Made by a program: the position numbers and the translations under genes. A DNA stretch of 64,000 nt. It comes from Trichobilharzia regenti (Eukaryota; Platyhelminthes; Trematoda; Strigeidida; Schistosomatidae). The stretch covers positions 54,379,267 through 54,443,266 of the forward strand of contig OX235270.1 in assembly GCA_944472135.2 (NCBI GenBank). The letters are read 5' to 3'. Below the pieces are notes generated by a model. It searched no databases, had not been told where the DNA came from, and worked only from the letters and a program-made list of their open reading frames with translations. This document shows, piece after piece, positions 22,756-35,415 of this stretch (position 1 is its first letter; every line of letters begins with the position of its first letter).

Positions 22756-24200
22756 AATTGTTTTTCTTTGAGAAGTGGTTTTTTATGAACCTGAAGTATG
22801 TGTATTATCTACGAAATCATTGTGGTATTGGTAGTGTTAGTTATACCATTCTTTTTCCTGCGGTTGATAGCTAGATTCTAAGGATCATTATTTTGCCTGT
22901 TTTTATTACGAATATACATTGTGCATTTTCAGTTTTTAAAATTTTGTTATGAATTCTACACCCTAATCTTGGTGCTCTTTGTCTTTTATTTGATCTAATT
23001 TTTCTCAGAAGACTGCGTTTTTCATATTACTCATAGTTTAATGTACGAAGGCAACTTATCGATAAATTGTTTCAATCCTAGTAAATTTTTGATATGCACA
23101 GGTTCACCTTCTTCACTGTGGAAACAAAATGAATCTTTTCATCATATTTACTGAGGTTTTATTTCAGTGTCTAGTCTTTTTGAATTGCAATCATGAATAG
23201 AAGCATTCCTGCTCGAAAGAGTAAACTGCACATCTACTTTAATCCGGTAAGTATAAAGTTACCTTCAACTAATCCATTTTAATTGCATTATTTTCGTCAG
23301 ACCAATTTCCTACGATTATCTTTCACTTATAAATGTTATTTAGAAAATGAATCAAATTTTTCCATCTCCTACTTAGTTGTTTTTTTTCTATAGGAATAGG
23401 CTAATAATCACTTTAAAACCAGAAGAGGCGAGATATACACTAAGCAGAGAGAAGGAGGGGAAGAGAGAATAACCACAATCGTCATCACCGGCTAATTTTT
23501 ATAATTTATTTTTGAAATGAATGTTTAAGGAAGAAGGAAGAGGCTAATGGAAGGATTTAAAATCAATTATTCGTTTGATTTTTATCTCACTGGATTTTTT
23601 TGAGTACGGAACGCTCATCAGTGGTAACATGCAGAAAATACAGGAAGACAAGCAAACGATGACAGAAAAACGAGGTGAATAAAAAGTAATGGTAAGAATG
23701 AAGCGAGATTTTAGCATCGAAACTAATTTTAGTGACGAGAATATTGGTTGTATAATCGAAATTCGAATAAATACTTTTGATTATAATTAATAAACAAGTG
23801 CACAGTAAGTGTTTAGAGATTTTCGAATTTATTATTAGCATTTGTTATCATAACCATCAATCTTTGCATTCTCTTGCTTGTTCACCTTCCCCTGATTACA
23901 ACGGCGTAATAAGATAAATAAAAGTTGCACAGTAAACGTGACCTCATTCGTCATCTTCTCCTGTGTGATATAGAGCTGCCTAAACAAGTCAGAGGCCTAC
24001 TAAACTTATCTTGATTTCTCATACAACTAAGTTTGCTGTTAAATTTGTCAGTATTAGTCACATAAAGTTACCGTTGCTTTCTTTGATAAATTTCTGCATA
24101 ATATTTAATTAGTTTAGACTGAAATGACAAATTATTTTTATTCAAGTCATTTATTGACTAAATGATGTGTAAGACTTAAGATAGGGTACTTGCCGCTTGC
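22756..24200. other. No recognisable feature; right flank of inverted repeat
   Basis: AT-rich sequence. Near 23400 there is a purine-rich stretch, but no motif. Confidence 0.5.
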
Positions 24201-24201
24201 T

Positions 24202-24218
24202 TGTGTGTGTGTGTGTGT
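24202..24218. repeat. TG microsatellite
   Basis: About eight TG units. Confidence 0.9.
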
Positions 24219-24266
24219 ATATTTGTACGAGTGAATAACCACCCATCTTATACGTCAACCAATGTA

Positions 24267-24271
24267 GTAAA

Positions 24272-24333
<62 letters not shown>

Positions 24334-24338
24334 TTTAC
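24267..24338. repeat. TA microsatellite with inverted flanks (hairpin)
   Basis: About 28 TA units bounded by GTAAACC (24267-24273) and its complement GGTTTAC (24332-24338), so the whole 72 bp is self-complementary. It could extrude as a cruciform. Open frames made of Tyr-Ile repeats here are artefacts of the repeat. Confidence 0.9.
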
Positions 24339-24839
24339 ACTTCATTGAGTTTGTTATCTGAATTCTGATAAACATTTAGATGCTGAAGCAAGGCACTAGG
24401 GGAAATAATGATGCATTTTTGTTTTGAAAACTCAGTTGTGTGATGGTGGTAGTATAAATGTCAGAGAAAGGAAAGCAAAAACAAGTGTATTATCAATAGT
24501 AACCACAATTATTATATCACAACAACAAATAATCTAAGGTGAAGTATTCGATTTTCAACAAGAAATGATAGGTGAAGAGTGGGCCATTTCATACTTCTGC
24601 AAAGCTCTAGTTGGTTGCACGTCACTGGATCAGTTGTTTCTTCAATTATATTACAAATGTATTGATTTCTTCTTATGAATACCAAACATTTTTGCGAATG
24701 ATTCAGACTAAATGTAATATTTGTCTTGTTAAGTAATACGGAATAGGAAATCGAATAGATCCTTAGGTTCTATCGATTCAGCATTGACTTCGTACAGGAA
24801 TATAAACTGAGGAGGCAGCTATCGCAGTTAACACCCTGG
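24339..24839. other. No recognisable feature
   Basis: AT-rich spacer before the RTE fragment. Confidence 0.5.
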
Positions 24840-26480
24840 AGACTAAAAATCATACTTAAACTATTTGATTTCAAAAAAGTGAAATTCTTTAGTCTCTTAA
24901 CTGCTAAATTTAACCTCGAAGAAATGTTAAAAGGGCCATCAACTACAACTCGTCACGAAATACGACAGGTGCAGAACAACTACCAGGGAACACTGATTGA
25001 CTCTCAATGAGACAGATATCTTGAAGGTCACTAGGTAACTGAAAGCCGAAAGAAACTAAAAATAGATGTAACCTCCAGAGAAACACAGAAAACGCACCAT
25101 TGGATCTCAGTAGGCACGCTAACGCTACTATTACAAAAATTTTTAAAGGAAGGAAGGTTGCCTGTCGATTGCAAAACGGCTTACCCTATCAAACTCCTTA
25201 TAAAGTTCCTTGCAGCAAGTGGCGTGGAATCATGCTCAATTCTACTCTAAGAGAGAAATTAAGCCTCGTCAGTCTAAATAGACTAAAGGATGCTCTGAAT
25301 AAGAAAATTTGACCGTAACAAACTGGATTCAGCAAAGACGAATTATTTGTCAAATGAATAGCAACAATATTCATCATCATCATCGAACACAGCATTCGAT
25401 GGCTATGGCATCAGTAACTTGGTTTCAATAACCTAGAAAAGTCTTTCGATAACGTCAACCTTGAAGTTATTTCGCAGCTGCTCGAATACTACGGACACCA
25501 GTACGCAAACATTTACTAACCTCATTCACTAGATATATGATAATGCCACTTACAACATAATCTACAGCGTAAAGCTGAGCAAAGTCTTCCAAATGAAGAC
25601 AAGAGTGGGATAAAGCTGCTTGCTGCCGCCAATGATGCTCCTGACTGTAGTTGACCGGATCATGCAACAGAATATGGAGAGTGGAATGACTGGAATACAC
25701 TGGACTGACAGAATGACCATAGAAGGTCCGGATTTCACAGATGATTTGTGTCTAATGTTGCACAAACTCGAAAATCTACAAACAACTTCCAGAAAGTTGT
25801 CAGAAGAAGCAGCGAAGAAAGTGCTTCAAGTAAACATCGGGTAGACAGTTGCGACGAAGAGACAGAAACAACAACAAATATCAATTACTATTAGTGGGAG
25901 AAGTTTGAAGGAAGGCACTTCCCACACGTATTCAAGCAGCATTGTTTCAACTACAGGCGTCAACGATGGGGCTGTCAAACTTAGTCAGGATTAGGCAAGC
26001 AAGACTGGCATCGTTTATGACTCTGAGATCAGTGTGGAGATCTTTAGTAACCAGAATAAGAAACAGTAGCTGAATTATTTACACCGATGTCATCTACACC
26101 TGTCTTCACTGTCACAAATGACAAGAAACAAAGAACTCTGGCCGGTAGCCAACCAGACAACGATTACTGCCCATAAAATTTATATAGGGAAATGGAGATT
26201 GATTAGGCATGCAATGAGGAGGTACTGCGTCAAAATCATACGCCAAGCCAAAATGGGAGTTGGTGAGTTTGGTTTCTGAGGTTGACGTGGAGAAGGCTAT
26301 CTGAGAAGTAAATGAAGTTTGTGGCCAGTGAGCTAAGAAAGACAATAGTGGGAAGAATACATTGGCGATGTGCTTATGAAACTCTGTATTCCATCCGGGA
26401 ACCAAGGGATGAATAATGTTGATGCAAGTGTTACTGAGACCAGGAGAGGAGACAGGAATGGCAATAGGTATTTGAATTCA
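24840..26480 (+). pseudogene. RTE-clade reverse transcriptase, heavily decayed
   Basis: Scattered RT blocks in all three plus-strand frames. GRLPVDCKTAYPIKLLIKF comes first (RT finger region), then LNRLKDALNKKI and QTGFSKDE (family 'QAGFRKxRSCxDQ'), then NLEKSFDNVNLEVISQLLEY (family 'DFEKAFDSVDR'). About 25620-25844 gives MMLLTVVDRIMQQ and TGIHWTDRMTIEGPDFTDDL, where the catalytic FADD reads FTDD. The C-terminal part (about 26100-26260) has KIYIGKWRLIRHAMRRY. Many stops and frameshifts: an old, dead copy, more diverged than the other RTE pieces. Confidence 0.75.
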
Positions 26481-29400
26481 TTCTCAACTCTCTTGTTGTC
26501 TACTTTGCGATTCTATTATATATTCAGCAATCCATTTTTCAGGAGGTGTTCAGACTGGTTATAATTCACACACACACCTGACCTGTAGCTATACGTTCGC
26601 TAATCACTTTAACTAATTCCCAATGGAGAATTGCAAGGCTTAGTATAATTTTGTCAAAGCTTTCATTTTATTATAAGCAAAAATAGTTCAACCAACTCCA
26701 ACAGCTCAAATACTGATGCCTGATGAATATCATATTTTTAAAAAGCAAATGATGCTAGTCATTAGTTGTTAGGAATTCTCGTGGAAGAGAGACGTTTTCT
26801 TGTTCTCTCAGAGACGTATATTTTTTCTAGTCATGCCAATGACTGCAGAATTCACTTTATCTGTGATGTAATAAGAAATACAACTACTATTGCTACTCGA
26901 ATTTCACGCACCAGTAGTATTTATTTACCTGTCTATTCTAAGATGGAAGTTCTGTAAAGCAACAACATGCATCGAAAGATGTTTGTGAATTTATGCGAAA
27001 AATTTGTGGGTATATGACTCATATTGTACAGTATTACTTTGAATATGTTATTGGACATACTGTATTCGCATTTTTAACCTGACGATATTAATTGTCCTGA
27101 AATATAGTAGTTTATCTGAAGATTACGTAAATAAAACACGTTTTGAAATAATACACAAGGAGAATACTACGCTTCCAACTATTATTACTGCTGACCATAC
27201 AGAATCAGATTTAAATTAGGTCTCCTCACAAAAATGAAACTTCACGCATGACATAATTTTCTGGATGCTTACTTTTACACACTTGGCTCACTATTCAAAC
27301 TGAAAGTGACCACCTCTTCGCTTTAAATAACCGCTAGAATTCTTAGTAATAAGCGAAACCAACTAGATTTTGATAAAATAAGTCTGTGGAGAAAAGAAGA
27401 ACAGCTTTTGCGAAAATTAAACCACTTTATTAGAATGTCATCCCTCAATTATTCCTCTTTTTTCTTATGGGATTAACACTTTAATATTTTTCGCTTGAAA
27501 CATTAACTCTCGCGATGGTCAAACATATAAAGAGTACCGCAGTCAAACCAGGCCAATATGTCACTTAAGCTATTCACAGTTTCTCATACTCTGAACGAAA
27601 TATTACACAATTATATTGAAAATAACTCCTAATCAAACACTCTCACAGGTAAAATTTCGACGACAGAAAAGCCTCACTTTGCTACTATAAGTTGACATGA
27701 AAATGTGTCATATACAGGCAGTCATTTTGCATGGAACTCATTTGTGAAACTTCTGTAAAATTCTGGCAGTCTGGTGGTGACATTTACTAAATAAAGTTAG
27801 TTTTTTTAGTCCAATGTAGAGAATAATGGGTCAAGTAACAGAAATGACAGTTACACCGCTGTTATTTAACTTTGCAGATTCTAAGGTTCATTGACCATGT
27901 GAAATATACTTTATGTATAGTGATAAGGATCTATCGTTTATGAAGTCAGTATCATCAGATAGACTACACTGTCATACCGAATGGTCAGTGGAAGCACTCT
28001 CTGAGCTAAGAGTTCTCAAACAATATACGACAACACGCAGGGCGAACTGGTATTATCGATTCATAGAAAAACAGTGTTATGCCCAAGAACAGTTTAGCAT
28101 ACTGTTTCACAGTCGCGCATCCGACCATAAATACCAAAAAGTTGCAACATTTTGTAATTTACTACCGTTGTTCTCTTCAAATGACCATTAAACTCAGCAA
28201 TGGATGGATCCTTGAAAAGTATAAACTTCACTAATGGACTTATTTTAATAATTCACTACTATCTTCTCTGAGCAGGGTTCAAGCAAAGAGTGAGAAACAG
28301 AGAATTTCAAATGAGAAAAAAGCATGAGTTTGGAATCTTCAGTTAACATTTTAAAAGACATAATTCACTAAGTCTTCTCAGGGTATTATTTCTCTCTGAA
28401 CTCATACAGTTATCAAGAGTCAAGGTGTCAACACTGATCCTGATAAAAATGACTTGGTCAGACTTACAATTAACCAACAGAATTGTCAATATAAAAGTTG
28501 AATTACTCCGTCAAACACGCTGAAAATTTCAAATCTTTTATCGTATTACATTATTAGCACAATGACAGCCTCTGTTATACAATGAATACAACTATAAGTA
28601 AGCAAATATTCTACTTTTTCCGAAAGTGACAATTCGATTTAAGCGACTTATCTATTTGGTTTTTTTTCTGGTTATCTATAGTAGGCAATAAGTTGCTTAG
28701 TGTAACCAGTTATGCATGAGTATCTTCTGAATAATTTAATTATAAATTATTCTCACTATGAAATATAACAAGTTCAGTCGTTCCCTTCTATTGTGGAAAA
28801 TATTCCTTTAAATCCGATTAGGTGGTTTTCATTAAATTATAAATGTCGGCATGTACCGAAGTTACACTGCAGTAGAAATTGAGTTAGAAGCAATTTACCG
28901 TTTACCTTCTAATTCAGTATTAGGAAACTGTGACAGCAATTATTACAAAAACAACATAATTACTAAAAGGGTAGTTTGGAAAAATACTGGAGAAATTAAA
29001 TGTGCATATATTATGTCTTCATCAAGCTTTTCTCCTTTGCATAGCGGGTGGATTATACCTCTCGTGTCTAAGTACCCAGCCAATTTTTGATTATAATGGA
29101 CAGAATCAGATAAATCAGCAATAAGTTGGCTAGTGAAATAGTGTCAAAAGAAAATGCTCCTTTTCGAGACCGGAAGTGTTGTCTCGCTGGCACAGCAATC
29201 AAATCTTCCTGTAAGCTTATCAATAAGTGTGACCAACTAATTGTTCAGTGTTGAATTCGAAATGTTACTTTGCCTTTATTCATTTTTATCAGTAAATATT
29301 TACGACCATTTCGTTAACTCAAAGGTTTTCCTTGAAAACAATTAGGTGATATTGATTACGCTATCAAAGACTAGTGAGAATGTATGCGATAGTTTTAGAC

Positions 29401-29520
29401 TGGTAAACTGATAATAATTCAAAGAATAATGAATATCGCGAAAACAAATATCTGGCTCACAGTAGGATTAAAACCAACGTTGTTTAAACGTGGTCCTGTC
29501 TTGCTCTTTTATGTATATTA
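26481..29520. other. No recognisable feature
   Basis: About 3 kb. A 92-codon plus-strand frame at 27913-28191 and a 79-codon one at 28851-29090 lack splice context or recognisable motifs and are not called as genes. Confidence 0.45.
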
Positions 29521-30300
29521 TTATTCCCTCGGGTTCCGAGTGGAACATACCGCTTCAACAACACATCTCAACTTTGTTCTATTTTCCGCCGTCCTATTTA
29601 ACTGGAACAATGATTGACCAAAATCTTTCATCTCCTCCCCCACCCCAAACTATCTCCTCCATGTCACCCTCACACTGATAACACACTTGTCGCTTCCCAC
29701 TAGGATTCCACATGAGCGATAGCCTGCATTGCGTGCGATGTCATTCAATGGTCTCCTCAGCTCACACCAAATCCATCTCGATTCACTTTTCCATATTTAT
29801 TGAGAAATCGGCTCTTGGTTGGTTTGTTCTCGACCACAGTTTCTCGTTGCTAGCCGGCCATTTGATCCTCAATATGGGGCTGGCCAGTGAAGCAAGCTGT
29901 TCATGGAAGTCTGCGACCTGTTGGAAAAGTTTTCCGTGACAAGCACCCCGAGTTTCTGACCCACATAGAAACACTGACTGACTTGACGTTGTTGTTGAGA
30001 ATCACAATCTCGTTCGTCATGCTAAGGCGGAGTGGAGAAGATTTCCAGACTGCTTTTAGGTTGGTGAAGACGTATCTCGCCTTTCCTATTCTGGCTGTCT
30101 GGCTTTGACATCTTCATGTGTTCCGACTTCCTGTGGATGATAAGTAACAGCAGGAAGTAACCTCTTTCAAATCTCTCTTGTTGATGGTGATTAGTACTGT
30201 TTTTTTTGCCGTTGGTGTTCGCTGGTTATCTTCAACACCTCCGACTCTACCTTCTGTATGTCCACCTGAATTCCTGTCTTCTCTGCTGCTTTATTTGGTG
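29521..30300 (-). pseudogene. RTE 3' half, copy sharing an identical tract
   Basis: Minus strand: RT C-terminus with ASPILRIKWPASNEKLWSR (family 'RKILRIxWPDxISNxLLWER'), then the basic tail and the 3' tail GTATGTTCCACTCGGAACCC with an ATA-rich end at 29521. Positions 29551-30106 appear identical to 43478-44033; on both sides the two copies are homologous but clearly diverged. Confidence 0.8.
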
Positions 30301-31083
30301 CCACCTATATGCACTTGTTAAACTACTGGTAGAAACACGATAAAAACTGTCTACAAAGTGAAGCAATATCTATTTCGAAACTGAGTGAATAAGAAGGTTG
30401 CACCTGTGGTGCAACCACAGATCAACTCATATGCTGAAATATTCACTAGAACTCAGTAGTCACAGTTCAAAATATCTTCCTATATAAATTTAAATTGAAT
30501 GTCTTTTCTGCTAAAAACAAAGTTGTCATACAAATTAATCCATTAAAATCTTGTTAGTTGATATCACGACATCTACATTTAGATAAATTTGAATAAAACC
30601 CGTTCTGTTAGCAAGCAGCAGCCTAACAATTATATTATAAAAACACCTTTAGTGTATATACTCGTGCTTTGTTTGGGAACTCCAGTAAGACTATTAACGC
30701 TGACAGGTAGACCACTGACAGCTTCTTCTATTCTAGTCTTTAGACTAGCATATTGTTTTCGGTATATGGCTTAAGAGTAACCAGAATAAAGACATACAAA
30801 ACCTGTGCTGGCTACACTTTAATGTATGACTGTATAGAAGGATCTCCACTGCCATTCTGCGAAGTAATTAACACATGCCTCTCTTTTCTTACTCGGTAAA
30901 ACATTAAATCAATAAAAAAGTAAATAATTATAATATCATCAAATTTTATGGAAATTAAGTTGTTACTTCATTATTAGGACTGACAGAAGAAGACTTACAT
31001 GGGCAACCTATGAGATGATAAATAGGTAGTAACATGCCTTTTATTCATATGACAGTTGGACATTGTCTGTGGTGATCTCAGCG
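30301..31083. other. No recognisable feature
   Basis: AT-rich sequence; nothing identified. Confidence 0.5.
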
Positions 31084-31089
31084 AAATGA

Positions 31090-31168
31090 CGAAGTGATTT
31101 GCAGTTGATTCGCATACGTCAGCTTGCAGACTGACAGAAAGGTAGTTCGAATCCTGCCATGTTCCTGT
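31090..31168 (+). repeat. tRNA-like fossil (possible SINE head)
   Basis: A stretch with a B-box TAGTTCGAATCCTGCC, a T-stem GGTAG/CTGCC and an anticodon-arm-like GTCAG/CTGAC. D-arm and acceptor pairing are poor, so it is more likely a decayed tRNA-derived element than a working tRNA gene. Confidence 0.35.
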
Positions 31169-31689
31169 TTAATTATTTCGTCTTTAGTGATCACTCATTA
31201 AAATAGTTGTAGCCCGTTGACACGAAGTGCTGTCTCAAATAGTCTCACCATCATCATATTATTATCAAGAATACTAGAAAGCTGAATTCAATGGCATACA
31301 TAAATCAGTACACTGGTCAGACAAATTTCTTATAACACGTAATAAATTTGGATAAGAAAAATGAAAATACGAAGAAGTATCGTCTTCCAAAACAGACGGA
31401 TGAGTATCATTTCAAGTGCTCTATGTGTAAAAACAAACTTTATTTTATATTTGGTAAAATAACAGGAGTATAGATGTCTAATAAATATGCTTTTATATGG
31501 AAAAAATGATCTACCTATTTGTTAGATGCACTGATTTAAGTTCCAATTACAATTCTGTTTGATAAGTAGATAAAAGGAAACTCAATTTCACGTCTCTAAT
31601 TGCTCATATTTTACACTTTCAATTCAAATAACTATCATCCTTCTAAGTTTTTCTGTATATATGGATTAAAACATTAATTTTAGTTTTCG

Positions 31690-32640
31690 TGCAACTGCGC
31701 TATAATAAGGACACTCATGTACAGGATTAGAGCTATATGCTCAGAAGATGCGATTGAAGATGAGCTAGGCATTGAATGTGACACCTTGATTGAAAATAAC
31801 TATCCAGAAAAGTTCTTCAGGAAACACATGCCCAAGAAAGTAAAAAAGGACTATTCTCTATCCGTATACAAAAAGCCCTTATGTATACGGCTGCAGTTCA
31901 AGGATGACGAACCAAGTGAGATAATTATTGACAAGCTAATAAAATATATTCAAAAACTTTTGATGCTGGTAAAAAACAAGTCATATTTTCTACACTACCA
32001 GTTGTGATTCCTCAAAAGAAAGATGAATTACTTAGACTAACCACCTCTAATTGTATCTACCAATTCAGTTGAGCTTGTTGAACTGGTTATATTGGCCGCT
32101 GCTCTAGGAACTTGATTCTTACTGCTCAGAGACATCTACCAGTGTGAGTAAGTAAAAGTACGGTGAAAAACATTAACTGCTCAACGTTAGACCTAGCTGC
32201 CCCAAACGGCCACAAAGCGATAACCGGAGAACCATTCTCCATCATCTTTAGAGTACCACTTAAACTGCCAAAAGCATCCAGGTACCAAAGACTCCAGATA
32301 GGAGAGGTTATTGTGATTCACCTAAAACAACCGGTACGCCGTGTACAGAAGAAACATGTCCAACCACTACAACTGCCCTGTACGTAAATTCATAAATTCT
32401 GTGCTATTATTGTTCCTAATTTTTTTTGACATTCACTGTAGTGTTATGATGATGCATATTATCACGCTTACAGATTCTTTTGAACTGTAATCTGTTGATA
32501 TAATCGTTTAATGTTAATGAAACATTAATGTCATTGATAGCCCTGATTCTTTCATTATTATGCGTACATAACTGTAGAACCTGATAAAGAAGTTATCGAA
32601 AAGAATATTCTTTGTTCAGTAATCATTCTCTTGAAATTTC
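31690..32640 (+). pseudogene. Penelope-like element, C-terminal half
   Basis: The frame 31717-32007 has RIRAICSEDAIEDELGI and NNYPEKFFRKHM, the PLE connector after RT, then LCIRLQFKDDEPSEIIIDKL. The nuclease start is CIYQFS followed by stops and TGYIGRCSRN. A later frame has FSIIFRVPLKLPK and RRVQKKHVQPLQLPCT as the C-terminal end (to 32387). The 3' segment TAACTGTAGAACCTGATAA and AAAAGAATATTCTTTG closes the element near 32625. Several frameshifts; inactive. Confidence 0.8.
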
Positions 32641-33230
32641 TGATTGGCATTTTTGATCAATTTTACAAATCACCCTTTTACAAAAATGAACTAATAGTTT
32701 TCATCAGACTGTTTTCCTTGAAAGTCTAAGTAAATACGAATAAATAGAGTGAATCTTTATTGCCTGATAATGAATAACAAAAAATGCAACCTCTGGGAAC
32801 ATAATTTAAGATAATACGGGTGATTGATTAAACGTGAAGATTTGAAAACGTCCAGAAGATTAATATTCACCCACATTTCAGGTGATTGTATGCTCTAATG
32901 AAGCTAACTGTCAATGTGCAAAAATTGCTTTTATAGTTTTGATCAGTGCAGTGTACATATACTTCCATATTCTCAATTGCCAGTACACACAATAAAACTA
33001 GAGTGCACCTCACCTCGGGGGTGTTATTCTGGAGATATCCTTTAATCTTTTGAACATTGTAATGAGACTGCTTTGTAAGGGAAATGATAGTGTGACCCAA
33101 ACTTGTAGGGTCACAATAGTCCACTTGTTTTACTGTCTAAGCATCCCTGCAGTTGACTAGGCTAACGTAAACAAAACACACTAATTCTTTCTAATCTGAG
33201 TGTTTAGTTTATTTAATAATAAAATAATAA
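32641..33230. other. No recognisable feature
   Basis: A minus-strand 85-codon frame (32867-33124) has no supporting motif. Confidence 0.45.
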
Positions 33231-33460
33231 TTTTTCCTTCATGTCCCCAGTGGAACATAGGGCTTCAAGCTATTGGCTTGAAGTTTCTGTAGAAGTGTTT
33301 ATTTTACAGGATGGGGTTGCTATCCCCATGCCTAACCTTTCCTACTTACCAGCATTATATCTGGCTTAGCGAGGTAAAGGAGTGCCTCGTCGATAGGGTA
33401 TCGAACCCCGGACCATGTGCATGGTCGGCGAGCGTCCTAACCGTTATGCCACCGACGCAC
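33231..33460 (-). repeat. tRNA-headed SINE, RTE-type tail
   Basis: Minus-strand copy: head GTGCGTCGGTGGCATAACGG, hairpin GACCATGCACATGGTC, B box GGGGTTCGATACCC. Then a body with CTCCTTTACCTCGCTAAGCC and a tail including GCCCTATGTTCCACTGGGGA. The tail motif is shared with the RTE 3' ends in the window. Confidence 0.8.
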
Positions 33461-34103
33461 ATTTTAGCTTATTAAATTTAGTTTTTTTAAGTGCATACTA
33501 TATAAATCTGATAAGGTCAACAGTAAAATTTATTAATCAACAACACACCTATTGCAAATAGACAAAAACTATACATAAGAAGTAGAATACTTTCATGAAG
33601 GTACCACCCATCTAAGACCGAAACTCTAAAGCTCAAAATTCGCGGTCATACGGATTACTCACTGCGAATACAGTACAATGCTCAAAAAACTGTTTCTTAA
33701 TAAAGTACACGCTCTACTTAGAATAGAAATAGCCATAAAAGTGAGTAAGATTACTTATCAATTCCTGATAACTGACATGGTAGGTAAATATGCTGGGTTT
33801 TTAAGCTCTGTGACAAAACTTTAATGTGAATTCGTTCCCATCGATGTTTCAAAAGGAAATACATCTATCAAGAAAAGTACCTAATTCTAACTTGTTTATT
33901 TTACATATATTCAGAATTTAGGCCAAAATAATGCATCACGGCCCAGGAATGCGAGCCTTCCAGTTACCTTGAATGCATTCTAGTCGTTGGATAACAAGAA
34001 TTATTGTTATTATTGTGCCGATGTGAACACCACTCACAAATTAGGGAGTAAATTTCACCCCAATCACGTTTTTAATTACTGTTTGGATAGTGTTTTAATA
34101 GTC
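33461..34103. other. No recognisable feature
   Basis: AT-rich, nothing identified. Confidence 0.5.
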
Positions 34104-34104
34104 T

Positions 34105-34146
34105 GTTAGGGTTAGGATTAGGATTATGTATTAGGGTTAGAGTTAG
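34105..34146 (+). repeat. Short telomere-like tract
   Basis: Degenerate TTAGGG-type units (TTAGGGTTAGGATTAGGATT, then TTAGGGTTAGAGTTAG). A second tract of two to three units lies at 35181-35200 in the same orientation. Schistosome telomeres are TTAGGG, but this is too short and imperfect to be a telomere. Confidence 0.6.
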
Positions 34147-34599
34147 AACCAGGGTCTTGAATAAAGAAAGAACAACAGTGTTTAAGCAGAATAATATGGT
34201 ACCATCATTTATTTCGTTAGCTTCTCATCAGGTGATTACAGCCTAAATAGATTGTGAGGTTTACGTACAGAAACGTTTTAACATACTTGCAAATTCTACA
34301 TGATGTCAGTTGATAGAAAGTTCCATAAATAGTGCACAGTGCTCAGAGAATTGCGCTTATAAAGTTTTTACACAAGCATTTCAAGTTTAAACAAAATAAG
34401 TGTATGCACACAATGGTAAGGGAGTTATATAATAAAGATGAGAGATGCGTTAGATGCAGAGTGACTAGTAAATTAGGCAAAAATGTACTGAGTTCAACTG
34501 AAATCATAGCAACAAGAGACAAGCAAAATTACAGATTATAAAAGGGGGTGATGTTAAAGACAAAGATTACGTAATCAAATGAGAGAATAAAGACATCCA
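34147..34599. other. No recognisable feature
   Basis: A 69-codon frame at 34332-34541 has no recognisable motif. Confidence 0.45.
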
Positions 34600-35150
34600 G
34601 TTACCAAAGCAAGGAAAGACTAATAACTGCTTCTTTCTCAACACATAAATCTGGTTTCAAGCGTTTGATAGAAATTGCTTCGGCGAACTTGAGGAGAATC
34701 GAGCTCCTTTGTCTATTGATAATTTTAAAGGATTCTGTGACTTCCACCTCACGACCCTTCTTCCTGTTCTCCCAATCTAACTGCTTCCGCAGATACACGT
34801 AAATTTGTATATACAGTTGGAGTTGACATGAGAAGCGTATCTGTCGACTTTTGACTGCACCAAAGAGCGTATTGTTCGATGGACGGGAACCAACTTAGCT
34901 GAAGGAAAGGCTCTAGCTACTGACGTACTCAGTCTTCGGTTGTTCACTGCTGCAATATTTTCACCTTTAAAATCTAGTTGAATTAAGACAGGGTTTCTTC
35001 AACTGTGATTTGTTTGGTATTTGAGCCTTCACATCTTCCATATTTGTTAATGAATCTTTGAGGATAACCGTTGTTTTTCAACACCTTTTCGAGATTCGTA
35101 AATTCTTCCTCTAGTTTATCTGCAGAGCATATTCTCCTCTCTCTTTAGTA
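34600..35150 (-). pseudogene. Penelope-like element, C-terminal fragment
   Basis: Minus strand: RICSADKLEEEFTNLEKVL and NNGYPQRFINKY (PLE connector, about 35140-35040), then FKGENIAAVNNRRLSTSVAR after a frameshift, and SNCIY as the last trace of the nuclease start. The GIY-YIG core is largely absent; the end is the frame 34798-34601 with RLKPDLCVEKEAVISLSL. An internal deletion removed most of the nuclease. Confidence 0.75.
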
Positions 35151-35228
35151 CAAAGTCTTGACTAGGGTTTTGATTGTGATCAGGATTAAGGTTAGGGTTA
35201 TAATTATTTCTACTTTATTTCACTTCTT

Positions 35229-35415
35229 TATTTATTTCTGACTACAGCTTGATTCCACACTGTATTTTCGGTACAAGTATGGAATTTTCAGCATGGATAT
35301 CGGTAGCCCAAATTTTGCAGGCCAACCATAGATATCAGGTGTGCGTCGGGAGGGGATCGAACCTCGGATCATGTGCATGGTAAGCGAGAGTCCTAACCAC
35401 TGTGCCACTGATGCA
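35229..35415 (-). repeat. tRNA-headed SINE, tail type 2
   Basis: Minus strand: head GTGCATCAGTGGCACAGTGG, B box AGGTTCGATCCCCTCCCG. The tail has TTGGCCTGCAAAATTTGGGC and CAGTGTGGAATCAAGCTGTA. Close relative of 3664-3832 and 47971-48152. Confidence 0.78.

Noticed and set aside
24151..24375. Frame with a long Tyr-Ile run
   Set aside because: Translation of the TA microsatellite.
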